Assembly: GCF_000349945.1 (NCBI RefSeq)
Contig: NC_020516.1
Span: 1,674,001-1,738,000, forward strand
Direction: 5' to 3'
Source: Azoarcus sp. KH32C
GTDB taxonomy: Bacteria; Pseudomonadota; Gammaproteobacteria; Burkholderiales; Rhodocyclaceae
Length of the DNA stretch: 64,000 nt
Positions within the stretch are counted from its first letter, which is position 1. Every line of letters begins with the position of its first letter. Under the pieces are notes generated by a model, which worked only from the letters and a program-made list of their open reading frames with translations, searched no databases and had not been told where the DNA came from. Made by a program: the position numbers and the translations under genes. Of the stretch, positions 28,108 to 36,994 are shown in pieces.

Positions 28108-30270
28108 TCAGAAGCGGTAGGTGGCCCTCGCGCCGGCGTACCAGCTGCGGCCCGGGCCGGGTTCGTAGAAGCGGCCGTTGCCGTCGCCGACGATCACGGA
28201 CGCGACGTGCTGGCGGTCGAAGAGGTTATCCACGCGCAGCAGTTCGCCGAAGGTCCAGGCGCCGCTGCGCTGCTCGGTGGTGAGGCGCAGGTTCACGAGC
28301 GTGTAGCCGGGTGCGGCGTGCTGGGTGTTGGTGTCCTCGACGTAGACCTTGCCGCGGTACTGCGTTTCGACGGCTGCGGCGAGGCCCTGCACCGGCTTCC
28401 ATTCGACTTCGGCATACGCCGACAGCGCCGGAACGCCGGGCAGGCGCTTGCCGTCGCTGACGGTGACGGCGCTCGCGCCGCTGCCGCTCACGAAGGGCTC
28501 GTCGTAGATCGCGCGCAGCCGCGTGATCGAGCCGCGGGCGCGCCAGTAGGGCGAGAATTCGGTGTCGGCCGCGAGCTCGAAGCCCTGGCGCAGCGTGCTC
28601 GCCGCATTCTTGAAGACCGTGCGGCCGCCGAGGCTGCTATCGACGACGAGTTCGTCCTCGGTGCGGATCTGGAACACGGCGGCATTGACGCGCGTGTTGT
28701 CGCCGACGAAGGCCTTGGCGCCGAGCTCGTACTGCTTGCTGGTCGAAGGCTTGAGGCCGAAGTTGAAGCCGTCCGAGGCGCCGGTGCCGGAGTACGACAG
28801 TTCCGCGAGCGTCGGCGTCTCGAAGCCGCGCGCGGCGCTGGCGTAGAGATTCACGGCCGGCGTGAGCTTGTACAGGATGCCGACCGCCGGCGTCGTGCGC
28901 TTGTAGCTGACGTCGCCGCTGTCGTCCGGGTTGCCCGGCTTGATGTACTGGTCGTCGACCTCGAACTTCACGTCGCTGTGGCGCACGCCGGCCTGCAAGG
29001 TCCATTTCTCGATCTCCCAGCTCGCCTGCAGGTAGGGATCGAGGCTCGTGACGGTGTCGGTCTCATGGCGGCGTTCGCGGCCCTTCACGCCGAGCGCGGT
29101 CGGCGCCGCGGCCGTGCCGAGGAAGTTCTCGAAGCCGCGGCGGGCGTCTTCGGAGCGGTCGTAGTCGACGCCGCCGGTGAGCGTGAGTGCGCCGGGGCCG
29201 GCTTGCAGAGTCTGGATCCAGCGCGCCCCCAGGCCCTCGAACTCGCGGTCGAACTCGACGACGCCGCCGGAGTGGCGGGGGCGTGTCGCGATGTTCTGGA
29301 AGGTGGGCGCAATCGCCTGGAACTGCGTCACGCTGCGTTCGCCGGCGTATGCCGTCAGCTGCAGGCGGCCGGAGCCGAAGCGGCGCTCGTAGGTCGCGCC
29401 GGCCTGCTGGTGGTCGATGGATTTGCGGGTATCGAAGGTCTCGGCGACGGTTTCGACCGAGCGCGGATCGTTGCGGTAATGGGTCCAGGTCAGACCCAGC
29501 GGGTCCTGCGTGTCGTCCTGCTTCAGCGCGCTGGCGACGAGTTCGAGCTTGCTGTCCTCGTCCGGGCGCACGCGGACCTTGGCGAAGGCCTGGTCGCGCG
29601 TCGCGGCGCTGTGATCGCGATAGCCGTTGGTGTCGAAGCGCGAGACATCGACCAGGTAGCCGACGCCGTTCTTCTCGCCTTCGGCGCCGAGGTTGATCTT
29701 GGTGGTGTCCCACGAGCCGGCGATCACGCCGCCGTACACCGAGGGGGGGCCCTTCGGATCGCGGGAGAAGAGCTGGATCACGCCGCCTGAGGCGTTGCCG
29801 TAGATCGACGAGAACGGACCTCGCATCACTTCGAGTCGTTCGGCGGTGTCGAGGTTGAAGGTCGCGGCCTGACCCTGGCCGTCCGGCGTGCTCGCCGGGA
29901 TACCGTCGGTGATCAGCTTGATGCCGCGCACGCCGAAAGCCGCGCGCGAGCCGAAGCCGCGCACCGAGATCTGCAGGTCCTGCGCGTAGTTCTGGCGGTT
30001 CTGCACGACCAGCCCGGGGACGCCGTTCAGGGTTTCCGATGCATTGACGCCGAGGTTGCCGGCGCGCACCGCCTGGGCGTCGATCGAGTCGATCGAGAAG
30101 GGCAGGTCGAAGCTCTCGGTTTCGACGCGGCTGCCGGTTACGACGATCGGGTTCAGCGTCGGCACCGTCTCCGCCGCCATGGTTGCCATTGCCGGCACGG
30201 CGCCCAGACCCGCAAGGAGTGCGAGGTGCAGGGGTCGGAGGCGGGTCGGCGGCGTGGCGTGGCGGCGCAT
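28108..30270 (-). CDS. pqqU: TonB-dependent receptor, PqqU (YncD) type
   Basis: 720 residues. A signal peptide is followed by a TonB-box-like stretch and plug domain (about 45-160), then a 22-strand outer-membrane barrel ending in Phe. Many long segments match E. coli PqqU/YncD, the PQQ importer, as I recall that sequence: GVPGLVVQNRQNYAQDLQ, RGFGSRAAFGVRGI, GIPASTPDGQGQ, RGPFSSIYGNASGGV, GFETPTLAELSY, NFGLKPST and NGRFYEPGPGR. The likely role is TonB-powered uptake of pyrroloquinoline quinone. A pqqABCDE cluster in the same window supports this. A short dyad lies 56 bases upstream, and a strong terminator follows the gene. Confidence 0.85.
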   Translation of the reverse strand: MRRHATPPTRLRPLHLALLAGLGAVPAMATMAAETVPTLNPIVVTGSRVETESFDLPFSIDSIDAQAVRAGNLGVNASETLNGVPGLVVQNRQNYAQDLQISVRGFGSRAAFGVRGIKLITDGIPASTPDGQGQAATFNLDTAERLEVMRGPFSSIYGNASGGVIQLFSRDPKGPPSVYGGVIAGSWDTTKINLGAEGEKNGVGYLVDVSRFDTNGYRDHSAATRDQAFAKVRVRPDEDSKLELVASALKQDDTQDPLGLTWTHYRNDPRSVETVAETFDTRKSIDHQQAGATYERRFGSGRLQLTAYAGERSVTQFQAIAPTFQNIATRPRHSGGVVEFDREFEGLGARWIQTLQAGPGALTLTGGVDYDRSEDARRGFENFLGTAAAPTALGVKGRERRHETDTVTSLDPYLQASWEIEKWTLQAGVRHSDVKFEVDDQYIKPGNPDDSGDVSYKRTTPAVGILYKLTPAVNLYASAARGFETPTLAELSYSGTGASDGFNFGLKPSTSKQYELGAKAFVGDNTRVNAAVFQIRTEDELVVDSSLGGRTVFKNAASTLRQGFELAADTEFSPYWRARGSITRLRAIYDEPFVSGSGASAVTVSDGKRLPGVPALSAYAEVEWKPVQGLAAAVETQYRGKVYVEDTNTQHAAPGYTLVNLRLTTEQRSGAWTFGELLRVDNLFDRQHVASVIVGDGNGRFYEPGPGRSWYAGARATYRF

Positions 30271-30325
30271 GGCGGTGTCCTGTAAGGATTTGTGAGCTTG
30301 TCCGAAGAATGGCTTGAACTATAGC

Positions 30326-30339
30326 CATAAGCCCTTATG
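30326..30339. promoter_or_regulatory. dyad upstream of the PqqU-like gene
   Basis: CATAAGCCCTTATG is a perfect six-base inverted repeat with a two-base centre, lying 56 bases before the receptor start in an otherwise featureless 131-base spacer. It could be an operator; no regulator is adjacent. Confidence 0.3.
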
Positions 30340-30401
30340 CAGACTTCGCTACGCGCGCTGAATACGCCTCCAGAAAATCATGAGATTCGCCGCGCGGGCA
30401 G

Positions 30402-31955
30402 TCAGTGTGCACCGCCCGCGCTGCTCGCGTCCGTCTTGCCCGTCACGGGACGGCTCAACCAGATCACCGCGGTCAAAGCGAGGAACAGGATGCCGGCGCC
30501 CCAGAAGAGGTCCGTAGCCGACAGCATGTAGGCCTGCCGTGTGACCTGGCGTTCGATCATGCCCATCGCCTGTGCCGGGTCCAGGCCGAGCGCGGACATG
30601 CCTTGCAGCGTCTGCGTCGTGCCAGCGTCGAAGACCGAGATGTGTTCGACGAGGTGCGCGTGGTGCATCGCGGCGCGGTCGTCCCACATCGTCGTCGAGA
30701 TCGATGCGCCCATGCCGCCCGCGGTGATCCGGAAGAAGTTCGACAGGCCGGCGGCGGCCGGGATGCGCTCGGGCGGCAGGCCGGACAGCGTCAGCGCGGT
30801 CAGCGGGATGAAGAAGGTCGCCATCGCCGCGCCCTGCACGAGCTGCGGGATCACGATCGCCATCATGTCGGCGTCGGTATTGAAGCCCGAGCGCATGAAG
30901 GCGGTGGTCGCGAAGACGATGAAGGCAAAGCTCGCGATCAGGCGCGGATCGGTGCGCGGCAGGATGCGGCCGACGAACGGCGACAGCAGCAGCGCGAAGA
31001 CGCCGATCGGCGCGGTGACGAGGCCCGCCCAGGTCGCCGTGTAACCCATGAACTGCTGCAGCCACAAGGGCATCAGCACGACCATGCCGAAGAATAGGCC
31101 GTAGGCGAGCGACACCGAGACCACGCCGGTGGCGAAATTGCGCCGCTTGAAGAGCGTGAGATCGACGACCGGGTGGCGGTCGGTCAGCTCCCAGACGACA
31201 AGGAAGCTCAGCGCGACGACCGCGACGACAGCGAGCGTGACAACTTCGCCGGACGCGAACCAGTCGAGCTCCTTGCCCTTGTCGAGCATGATCTGCAGCG
31301 CGCCGACCCCGACCACGAGCAGCGCTAGCCCGATGCCGTCGATCGGGAGCTTCCGCGTCGCGGACTCGCGCGTGCGCATCAGCCGCCAGGTGAGCCACGC
31401 GGCGATAAGGCCGAAGGGCACGTTGATGTAGAAGATCCACGGCCACGTGTAGTTGTCCGAGATCCAGCCGCCAAGGATGGGGCCGAGCACCGGCGCGACC
31501 AGCGTCGTCATCGACCACATCGCGAGCGCCATGGCGGACTTTGCCTTCGGATAGCTTTGCAGCAGCAGCGCCTGCGACAGCGGGATCATCGGTCCGGCGA
31601 CGGCGCCCTGCAGCACGCGCGCCGCGATCAGCATCTCGAGGCTCGTCGACATGCCGCACAGCAGCGACGCGATGACGAACAGCACGATCGACGACACGAA
31701 GAGCTTTACCTGGCCGATGCGCTGCGTGAGCCAGCCGGTGAGCGGCACGCTGATCGCGTTGGCGACGGCGAAGGACGTGATCACCCAGGTGCCCTGGCTC
31801 GCGCTGACGCCGACGTCGCCGGCGATGGTCGGGATCGACACGTTGGCGATCGTCGTGTCGAGCACGTTCATGAAGGTGGCGAGCGACAGCGCCACCGTCG
31901 CGAGGACCAGGGCCCCGCCCGAGAGCGGGGGTAGCGGTTGCGGGGCTTGGCTCAT
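30402..31955 (-). CDS. emrB: EmrB-type DHA2 family drug efflux permease
   Basis: 517 residues with about 14 transmembrane segments, the DHA2 branch of MFS proton antiporters. Typical features are the first helix with LDTTIANVSIPTIAGD (motif D1 of drug antiporters), GWLTQRIGQVKLF after helix 2 and RVLQGAVAGPMIPLSQ. It exports drugs or toxic hydrophobic compounds across the inner membrane and, with the EmrA adaptor and outer-membrane factor upstream in the same operon, out of the cell. Gap of 41 bases to emrA. Last gene of the MarR-controlled operon. A GC-rich hairpin near the stop lacks a T run, so no terminator is called. Confidence 0.93.
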   Translation of the reverse strand: MSQAPQPLPPLSGGALVLATVALSLATFMNVLDTTIANVSIPTIAGDVGVSASQGTWVITSFAVANAISVPLTGWLTQRIGQVKLFVSSIVLFVIASLLCGMSTSLEMLIAARVLQGAVAGPMIPLSQALLLQSYPKAKSAMALAMWSMTTLVAPVLGPILGGWISDNYTWPWIFYINVPFGLIAAWLTWRLMRTRESATRKLPIDGIGLALLVVGVGALQIMLDKGKELDWFASGEVVTLAVVAVVALSFLVVWELTDRHPVVDLTLFKRRNFATGVVSVSLAYGLFFGMVVLMPLWLQQFMGYTATWAGLVTAPIGVFALLLSPFVGRILPRTDPRLIASFAFIVFATTAFMRSGFNTDADMMAIVIPQLVQGAAMATFFIPLTALTLSGLPPERIPAAAGLSNFFRITAGGMGASISTTMWDDRAAMHHAHLVEHISVFDAGTTQTLQGMSALGLDPAQAMGMIERQVTRQAYMLSATDLFWGAGILFLALTAVIWLSRPVTGKTDASSAGGAH

Positions 31956-31996
31956 GGCGGAGGCTCCGGTTGCGGCGGTTGTCAGGGGACGGAGGC

Positions 31997-33295
31997 TTAG
32001 TGCGCGAGCTGCAGCTTCGTGCGGATCAGCGGCGGGTTCTTGCGCACGTCGCCGGCCACTCGCGCGCTGGCGTCGGCGCTGTCACCGCGGCGGGCGAGCG
32101 GCGGGATGTCCTGCGCCGGTGCACCATGCAGATTGGTGGCGATGATCTGCTTGACCAGTGCGTCCGCACCCTCGCTCTCGCCCGAGAACACTTCGGTGCG
32201 CGCGATCGGCTCCTGCCGCGCGCCGCCTTCTGCGAGCTGCTTGCCGCTCTGGTCATGCACGTCGACATCGACCTGCATCGACAGGCCGACCCGCAGCGGA
32301 TGCTCGCCGAGTTCGGCCGGATCGAGCGCGATCCGCACCGGCACACGCTGCACGACCTTGATCCAGTTTCCGGTCGCGTTTTGCGCCGGCAGCAGCGCGA
32401 AGGCCGAGCCGGTGCCGGCCGCGAGGCCCGCGACCTTGCCGTGGTATTCGATATGGCTGCCGTAGACGTCGGACGTCAGCGTCACCGGCTGGCCGATGCG
32501 CATGCGCTGCAGCTGACCTTCCTTGAAGTTGGCGTCGACCCAGACCTGGTCGAGCGGGATCACGGCCATCAGCGGCGCTCCCGGGGCGATGCGCTGGCCG
32601 ACCTGCACCGCGCGCTTCGCGACGTAACCCGAGACCGGCGCCGGGATCTCGGTGCGTTCGTAGGCGAGCCAGGCTTCGCGGACCTGGGCGGCGGCGGCGA
32701 GCACACGTGGGTGCTGTTCGACGGTCGCGTTGTCGATCAGCGCGTGGTTCGACGCATACTGTTCCTGCGAGGCGGCGAGGGCCGCGGTCGCGGCGGCGAG
32801 TGCCGTGCGGGCGTGCTCGATTTCCTCGCCCGAGACCGCGCCGCTGCCGGCCAGCGCCTGGCGGCGGGCGAGGTCGTCGCGGGCCTTGGCGACGTCGGCT
32901 TCGCGCAGCCGGGTCGTTGCCGACAGCGCGTTGCTCGTCGCGAAGAGCGTGCGCACTTCGCGGACGGTCTGCGCGAGCTGGGCCTGGGCGTGGTCCAGCG
33001 CGAGCTTCGCGTCGGCCTGGTCGAGCTCGACCAGCGATTCGCCGCTGCGGACGAAATCCGTGTCGTCCGCGTGGATCGCGAGCACCGTGCCGGCCGTGCG
33101 CGGGGTGATCTGCACGACGTTGCCGGCGACGTAGGCGTCGTCGGTCTTCTCGACGTGGCGGGCGAAGAGGGCCCAATAGGTGCCGTAGGCGATGCCGGTG
33201 GCGGCGAAGAGGCCGGAAAGGGCGAGCAGCAGGCGCTTGCGGCGGGGATTGGCGGCGTCGGCAGGGGCGGCGGCGTTGGCGTTGTCGGGGTTCAT
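31997..33295 (-). CDS. emrA: EmrA-type membrane fusion protein
   Basis: 432 residues. A short cytoplasmic start is followed by one transmembrane anchor (about 23-47, LLLALSGLFAATGIAYGTYW). A barrel-sandwich or lipoyl-like half begins ITPRTAGTVLAIHADD, a long coiled-coil hairpin covers about 95-210 (LDHAQAQLAQTVREVRTLF), and a second half begins PVSGYVAKRAVQVGQ. It bridges EmrB in the inner membrane to the outer-membrane factor encoded upstream. Length and order match E. coli EmrA. 43 bases separate it from the outer-membrane gene. Confidence 0.93.
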   Translation of the reverse strand: MNPDNANAAAPADAANPRRKRLLLALSGLFAATGIAYGTYWALFARHVEKTDDAYVAGNVVQITPRTAGTVLAIHADDTDFVRSGESLVELDQADAKLALDHAQAQLAQTVREVRTLFATSNALSATTRLREADVAKARDDLARRQALAGSGAVSGEEIEHARTALAAATAALAASQEQYASNHALIDNATVEQHPRVLAAAAQVREAWLAYERTEIPAPVSGYVAKRAVQVGQRIAPGAPLMAVIPLDQVWVDANFKEGQLQRMRIGQPVTLTSDVYGSHIEYHGKVAGLAAGTGSAFALLPAQNATGNWIKVVQRVPVRIALDPAELGEHPLRVGLSMQVDVDVHDQSGKQLAEGGARQEPIARTEVFSGESEGADALVKQIIATNLHGAPAQDIPPLARRGDSADASARVAGDVRKNPPLIRTKLQLAH

Positions 33296-33338
33296 CGTTG
33301 TTCTCCTTCGGGGCCGGGGGCGGGGCCGGGGTAGCGCT

Positions 33339-34805
33339 TCAGGCTGCTGCAGGGGTTCGGGTGATCTGGACGGTGGCAGGTGAGGTGCCAGGCTCGAAAC
33401 CGCCGCCCAGCGCGCGGGCGAGGCCCACTGCGGTGTCGCGCCGGCGGGCTTCGAGGTCGGCGACCTGCCGGCGCTGGCCGAGCACCTGGGCCTCGACGCT
33501 GAGCACGGTCAGGTAGGTCGAGAGGCCTTCGCGGTAGCGCAGCAGCGCGAGACGGTAGGCCTCGTCGAGGCGGCCGAGCGCAGCGCGGCTTTGTTCGAGC
33601 TGGGTGTCGATCGCGCGCCAGGACGCCACCTGGTCGGCGACATCGTGCAGCGCATCGACGAGCGTCGCGTTGTACTGCTCGGCTGCGGCGTCATAGTCCG
33701 CGTCGCGTGCGGCGAGTTGGCTGCGCAGCCGGCCGCCGTCGAAGATCGGCAGGCTGATCGCGGGACCGGCTCCGGCGATGCGGCTGCCGGCGTCGAGGAA
33801 ATGGCCGAGGCCGATCGACTGGAAGCCGACGAAGGCGACGAGGTTCACGTTCGGATAGAACTGCGCTTTCACGACGTCGATGTCCTTCGCCGCAGCCTCG
33901 ACGCGCCAGCGTTGCGCGACGACGTCAGGGCGGCGGCCGATCAGCTCCGCGGGCAGCACGGACGGCAGCGCCAGCGTGTGCGCGATATCGACCGTGGGCC
34001 GCTCGATCGCGAGGCCCCGATCCGGACCGGAACCGAGCAGCGCGGCGATCTGGTTGCGCAGCAGCGCCATGCGTTCGTGGATCGCCGCGAGCTCCGCCTC
34101 GGTCGCGGGGATCGCGGCAGAGGCCTGTTGGAATTCGACGGCGGTGTCGAGGCCCGCGCGCACACGGCGGTCGGTCAGGTCCTGCAGCTGGCGGCGTTGC
34201 TGCAGCAGCGCTTCGGCGATGTCCTGTTGCTCGAACTCACGCTGCAGCTGGATGTAGCTGCGGGCGAGGGCTGAGGACAGGAGCAGACGCGCCTGCTGCG
34301 TCTCGGCTTCGGCCGCGCGGACGTTGCCGACAGCCGACTCGAAGGCGGCGGCATTCTTGCCCCAGAAGTCCAGCTCGTAACTGAAATCGAGCGCGGCGCG
34401 GTTGGAGGTCTTGGTCGAGCCGGCAAGCGGGGGCGGGACCTGGCCGTTCTCGCTGAAGCGCTGGTTCGTGCTTGTCGCGTTCGCGGTGATCTGCGGCACT
34501 CGGGCCGCGTCGGCGAGGCCGGCCACGGCGTTGGCGCGATCCAGGCGGGCGCGGGCGATGCGCAGGCTGGGGCTTGTCGCGAGCGCTTCGTCCATCAGGC
34601 GATCGAGTTGCGCGTCGCCGAAGGCCGACCACCAGTTGTTGGACGGCCACGCGGCCGTCTTGTCCGCGTCACCTGCGAGACTCGTGCTGGCGGCCAAGTG
34701 GTTGGCATCGCTGACGGCGGCGCGCGGCGCGAGGCCCTCGAAGCTGGCGCAGGCTGTCAGGACGGCGGCGCTGAGGGTGGCGAGCAGGAGAGGGCGGACG
34801 CTCAT
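33339..34805 (-). CDS. NodT-family outer-membrane efflux lipoprotein
   Basis: 488 residues, the TolC-like outer-membrane factor of RND and EmrAB pumps. The N-terminus has a lipoprotein signal with lipobox LTAC (Cys at about 19). Two repeated halves of long helices follow (about 60-270 and 270-475), with NWWSAFGDAQLDRLMDEAL, ELDFWGKNAAAFES and GRRPDVVAQRWRVEAA, all typical of the NodT family. It forms the exit duct for EmrAB. Its 86-base upstream gap to marR contains a dyad matching the operators in front of marR, so it may also be expressed from its own MarR-controlled promoter. Confidence 0.93.
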   Translation of the reverse strand: MSVRPLLLATLSAAVLTACASFEGLAPRAAVSDANHLAASTSLAGDADKTAAWPSNNWWSAFGDAQLDRLMDEALATSPSLRIARARLDRANAVAGLADAARVPQITANATSTNQRFSENGQVPPPLAGSTKTSNRAALDFSYELDFWGKNAAAFESAVGNVRAAEAETQQARLLLSSALARSYIQLQREFEQQDIAEALLQQRRQLQDLTDRRVRAGLDTAVEFQQASAAIPATEAELAAIHERMALLRNQIAALLGSGPDRGLAIERPTVDIAHTLALPSVLPAELIGRRPDVVAQRWRVEAAAKDIDVVKAQFYPNVNLVAFVGFQSIGLGHFLDAGSRIAGAGPAISLPIFDGGRLRSQLAARDADYDAAAEQYNATLVDALHDVADQVASWRAIDTQLEQSRAALGRLDEAYRLALLRYREGLSTYLTVLSVEAQVLGQRRQVADLEARRRDTAVGLARALGGGFEPGTSPATVQITRTPAAA

Positions 34806-34849
34806 GATGGACTCCAGGAAATCTGCCAGGGATGTTACGGGTTAGGCTG

Positions 34850-34867
34850 TGGCTGCTTAGGCAGCTA
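34850..34867. promoter_or_regulatory. MarR operator between marR and the efflux genes
   Basis: GCTGCTTAGGCAGC at 34852-34865 is a dyad with the same core as the two sites upstream of marR (CTGCTTAGGCAG). It is placed 47 bases before the outer-membrane factor start. Shared sequence makes it a probable binding site for the adjacent MarR protein. Confidence 0.6.
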
Positions 34868-34891
34868 TCAGGTCAAAAAAATTTCGATTGG

Positions 34892-35374
34892 TCAGGCCGA
34901 ATCGGCGTTCGCGATCATGCGGCGCAGAAAGCCCTTGAACAGCTCGAGTTCGCTGCGGGTGAAGCCGCGCAGGTGGCGATTCAGGACCTTCAACGCGATC
35001 TCAGGCAGCTGCGGGTAGAGTTCCTTGCCCGCTTCGGTCATGCGCAGATGAACGACGCGGCGGTCCTCGGCGCTGCGCTCGCGGCGCATCAGGCCCTTCT
35101 GCTCCAGCCGGTCGAGCATCCGGGTCATCGAGCCGGTGTCGCAGCCGCTGTTGCGGCAAAGTTCGGCCGCCGTCTCAGCCTTGCCGTTGGCAAGCTGCAG
35201 CAGGATGCCCCACTGCGCCCACGTGATGTCGAGCGGCGCGAGTTCGGCGTCGATCGCCGCGACCATGCGGCCGCGCACCTGGGTGAGCAGGTAGCCGACA
35301 CTTTCGTCCATCGTCCAGTTCTCAGGCGTGTAGAGCGGGGTGTCGTCGGTGTTCGGGGTGTCTTGCGTGGTCAT
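34892..35374 (-). CDS. MarR-family repressor of the EmrAB operon
   Basis: About 160 residues from ATG at 35374; a TTG at 35392 would add six residues and is less likely. The winged helix-turn-helix domain is typical: WAQWGILLQLANGKAETAAE, CDTGSMTRMLDRLEQKGL and RSAEDRRVVHLRMTEAG, the last being the wing. It probably represses its own gene and the downstream efflux genes and is released by a toxic ligand, as for EmrR/MprA. Three related dyads, two directly upstream and one between it and the outer-membrane gene, fit this. Confidence 0.92.
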   Translation of the reverse strand: MTTQDTPNTDDTPLYTPENWTMDESVGYLLTQVRGRMVAAIDAELAPLDITWAQWGILLQLANGKAETAAELCRNSGCDTGSMTRMLDRLEQKGLMRRERSAEDRRVVHLRMTEAGKELYPQLPEIALKVLNRHLRGFTRSELELFKGFLRRMIANADSA

Positions 35375-35393
35375 GGTGGGTGTGCGATCCAAA

Positions 35394-35437
35394 CAGTTAC
35401 TGCCTGAGCAGTAATATCGCTGCTTAGGCAGTAACTG
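35394..35437. promoter_or_regulatory. paired MarR operators in the marR promoter
   Basis: Two sites face each other: TTACTGCCTGAGCAGTAA at 35397-35414 is a seven-base dyad, and CTGCTTAGGCAG at 35420-35431 is a second. The outer arms CAGTTACTGCCT (35394-35405) and AGGCAGTAACTG (35426-35437) are a perfect 12-base inverted repeat. The block starts 19 bases upstream of the marR ATG and ends at the stop codon of the mocR gene. Autorepression is the natural reading. Confidence 0.7.
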
Positions 35438-36871
35438 TCAACCGGAAATTTTCGGCAGCAGTCCGGCGAGGATGTTCAGCGCCTTGTCGATCTCGTCCGC
35501 GTCGATCCCTCCGTAGCCAAACAGCATCCCTTGCCGCCTGGGCTCTTGCGCGTGGAAACCGGAGATGCCGTAGAGCCCTATCGCGGCTTCCCGTGCTGCG
35601 GCGATGAGCTGCGCCTCGGACAGCGGCTGCCGGAATCGGGCGACGAGGTGGATGCCGGCCGCGGGGACGATCGGTTCGAACCAGGGCGCGAGCGCGCCGG
35701 TGAGGTGGCCGAGCAGCGTCTGCCGCCGTGCGGCGTAGTGCTTGTGCATGCGCCGCAGGTGCTTCGCGAAGTCGCCGTCGAGCATGAATTTCGCGAGCGC
35801 GTTCTGCGTCAGCGCGCAACTGTGCCAGTCGCCGATCTGCCGTACTTTGCGCAGTGCGTCGATCAGCGAGGCGGGCGACACGAGGTAGCCGATGCGCAGC
35901 TCGGGGAAGATCGTCTTGGAGAAGGTCCCGACGTAGGCGACGAGGCCGCTGCGGTCGAGCGTCTTAAGTGGCTCCATCGGACGGCCTTCGAAGCGAAACT
36001 CGCCGTCGTAGTCGTCCTCGATGATCACCGCGCCGTGCTCGTGCGCCCATTCCAGGAGTTGGATGCGGCGTTCGAGGCTCATCGGCATGCCCAGCGGAAA
36101 CTGGTGGGATGGCGTCACGTACACGAGGCGCGCGTCCGGCGGCAAGGCTTCGACGACGAGCCCCTCGGCATCGACCGGCACGCCGACGACCCGCGCGCCC
36201 TGCGCCAGGAAGGAGGCACGCGCCGGCGGATAGCCCGGCTCCTCGACCGCGACGACATCGCCGGGCCCGACGATGGTGCGCGCCATCAGGTCCAGCGCCT
36301 GCTGCGCGCCCTGCGTGATGAGCACGTCCTGCCAGTTGGTCGCGAGCGCCCGGTTGAAGCCCAGGTAGCGCGCCACCGCGAGCCGCAGCTCCTGTTCGCC
36401 GGCCGTATCGCGATAGGTGCCGCGGCCGCGCGCCTGGATGCGGAGGGCGTGATGGATGCAGCTGCGCCAGGTGTCGAAGGGGAAAAGCCGCTTGTCGGTC
36501 ACGCCCCCCATGAAGTCGTAGGGGAGGGGCGTGACTTGGCCCGGCATCGCCAGTGCCGGCGGCAGGCTGTCCCACAGCGCGCGAGGCGCTGCACGCGGTG
36601 CCGGCGGCGTCGGTGTCTCACGCAGGCGCGCAAGGCCTTCGGCGACGAAAGTCCCGTCGCCCGGGCGCGAGCACAGGAAGCCTTCCGCGGTCAGGCGCTC
36701 GTAGGCGTCGAGCGTGGTCTTGCGGGAGACGCCGAGCTGGGCCGCGAGCTCGCGCGTGGACGGCAGGCGTTCGCCCTCGGGCAGGCGCTGGTCGAGGATC
36801 GCGGTGCGCAGTTGGCGGTAGATCTGGCCGGCGAGATCCTGCCGCCCGTGAACGGTCAGGTGCATTTCCAT
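35438..36871 (-). CDS. MocR/PdxR-type GntR regulator with aminotransferase domain
   Basis: 477 residues. A GntR winged helix domain (about 10-75) contains LPSTRELAAQLGVSRKTTLD and a GFLCSRPGDGTFVAEG wing. A class I aminotransferase-like domain (about 110-470) contains VEEPGYPPAR, IIEDDYDGEFRFEG and the PLP lysine in GTFSKTIFPELRIGY. MocR proteins use PLP or aminotransferase ligands to sense vitamin B6, GABA, taurine or related amines. It is divergent from the AhpD-like gene and two TGGTTAC direct repeats begin at its start codon. Confidence 0.92.
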   Translation of the reverse strand: MEMHLTVHGRQDLAGQIYRQLRTAILDQRLPEGERLPSTRELAAQLGVSRKTTLDAYERLTAEGFLCSRPGDGTFVAEGLARLRETPTPPAPRAAPRALWDSLPPALAMPGQVTPLPYDFMGGVTDKRLFPFDTWRSCIHHALRIQARGRGTYRDTAGEQELRLAVARYLGFNRALATNWQDVLITQGAQQALDLMARTIVGPGDVVAVEEPGYPPARASFLAQGARVVGVPVDAEGLVVEALPPDARLVYVTPSHQFPLGMPMSLERRIQLLEWAHEHGAVIIEDDYDGEFRFEGRPMEPLKTLDRSGLVAYVGTFSKTIFPELRIGYLVSPASLIDALRKVRQIGDWHSCALTQNALAKFMLDGDFAKHLRRMHKHYAARRQTLLGHLTGALAPWFEPIVPAAGIHLVARFRQPLSEAQLIAAAREAAIGLYGISGFHAQEPRRQGMLFGYGGIDADEIDKALNILAGLLPKISG

Positions 36872-36884
36872 GGTTACTGGTTAC
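36871..36884. promoter_or_regulatory. tandem TGGTTAC repeats at the mocR start
   Basis: TGGTTAC occurs twice in direct tandem at 36871-36877 and 36878-36884, overlapping the mocR start codon and facing the divergent AhpD-like gene. MocR regulators commonly bind direct repeats, so this may be an autoregulatory half of its operator. Confidence 0.35.
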
Positions 36885-36994
36885 CTGGATTTTTCCGGAA
36901 TTGGTCATTGGACGGAGCCACTACCGCGCCTATCTTACGGTCACGCGCCGCACTTGCGGCAGCCAACCCCGAATGAACCCGTACAGGAAATCGC

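Noticed and set aside
30385..30420. Possible terminator of the emrAB operon
   Set aside because: The GC-rich arms GCGCGGGC and GCCCGCGC can pair but no T run follows on the minus strand.
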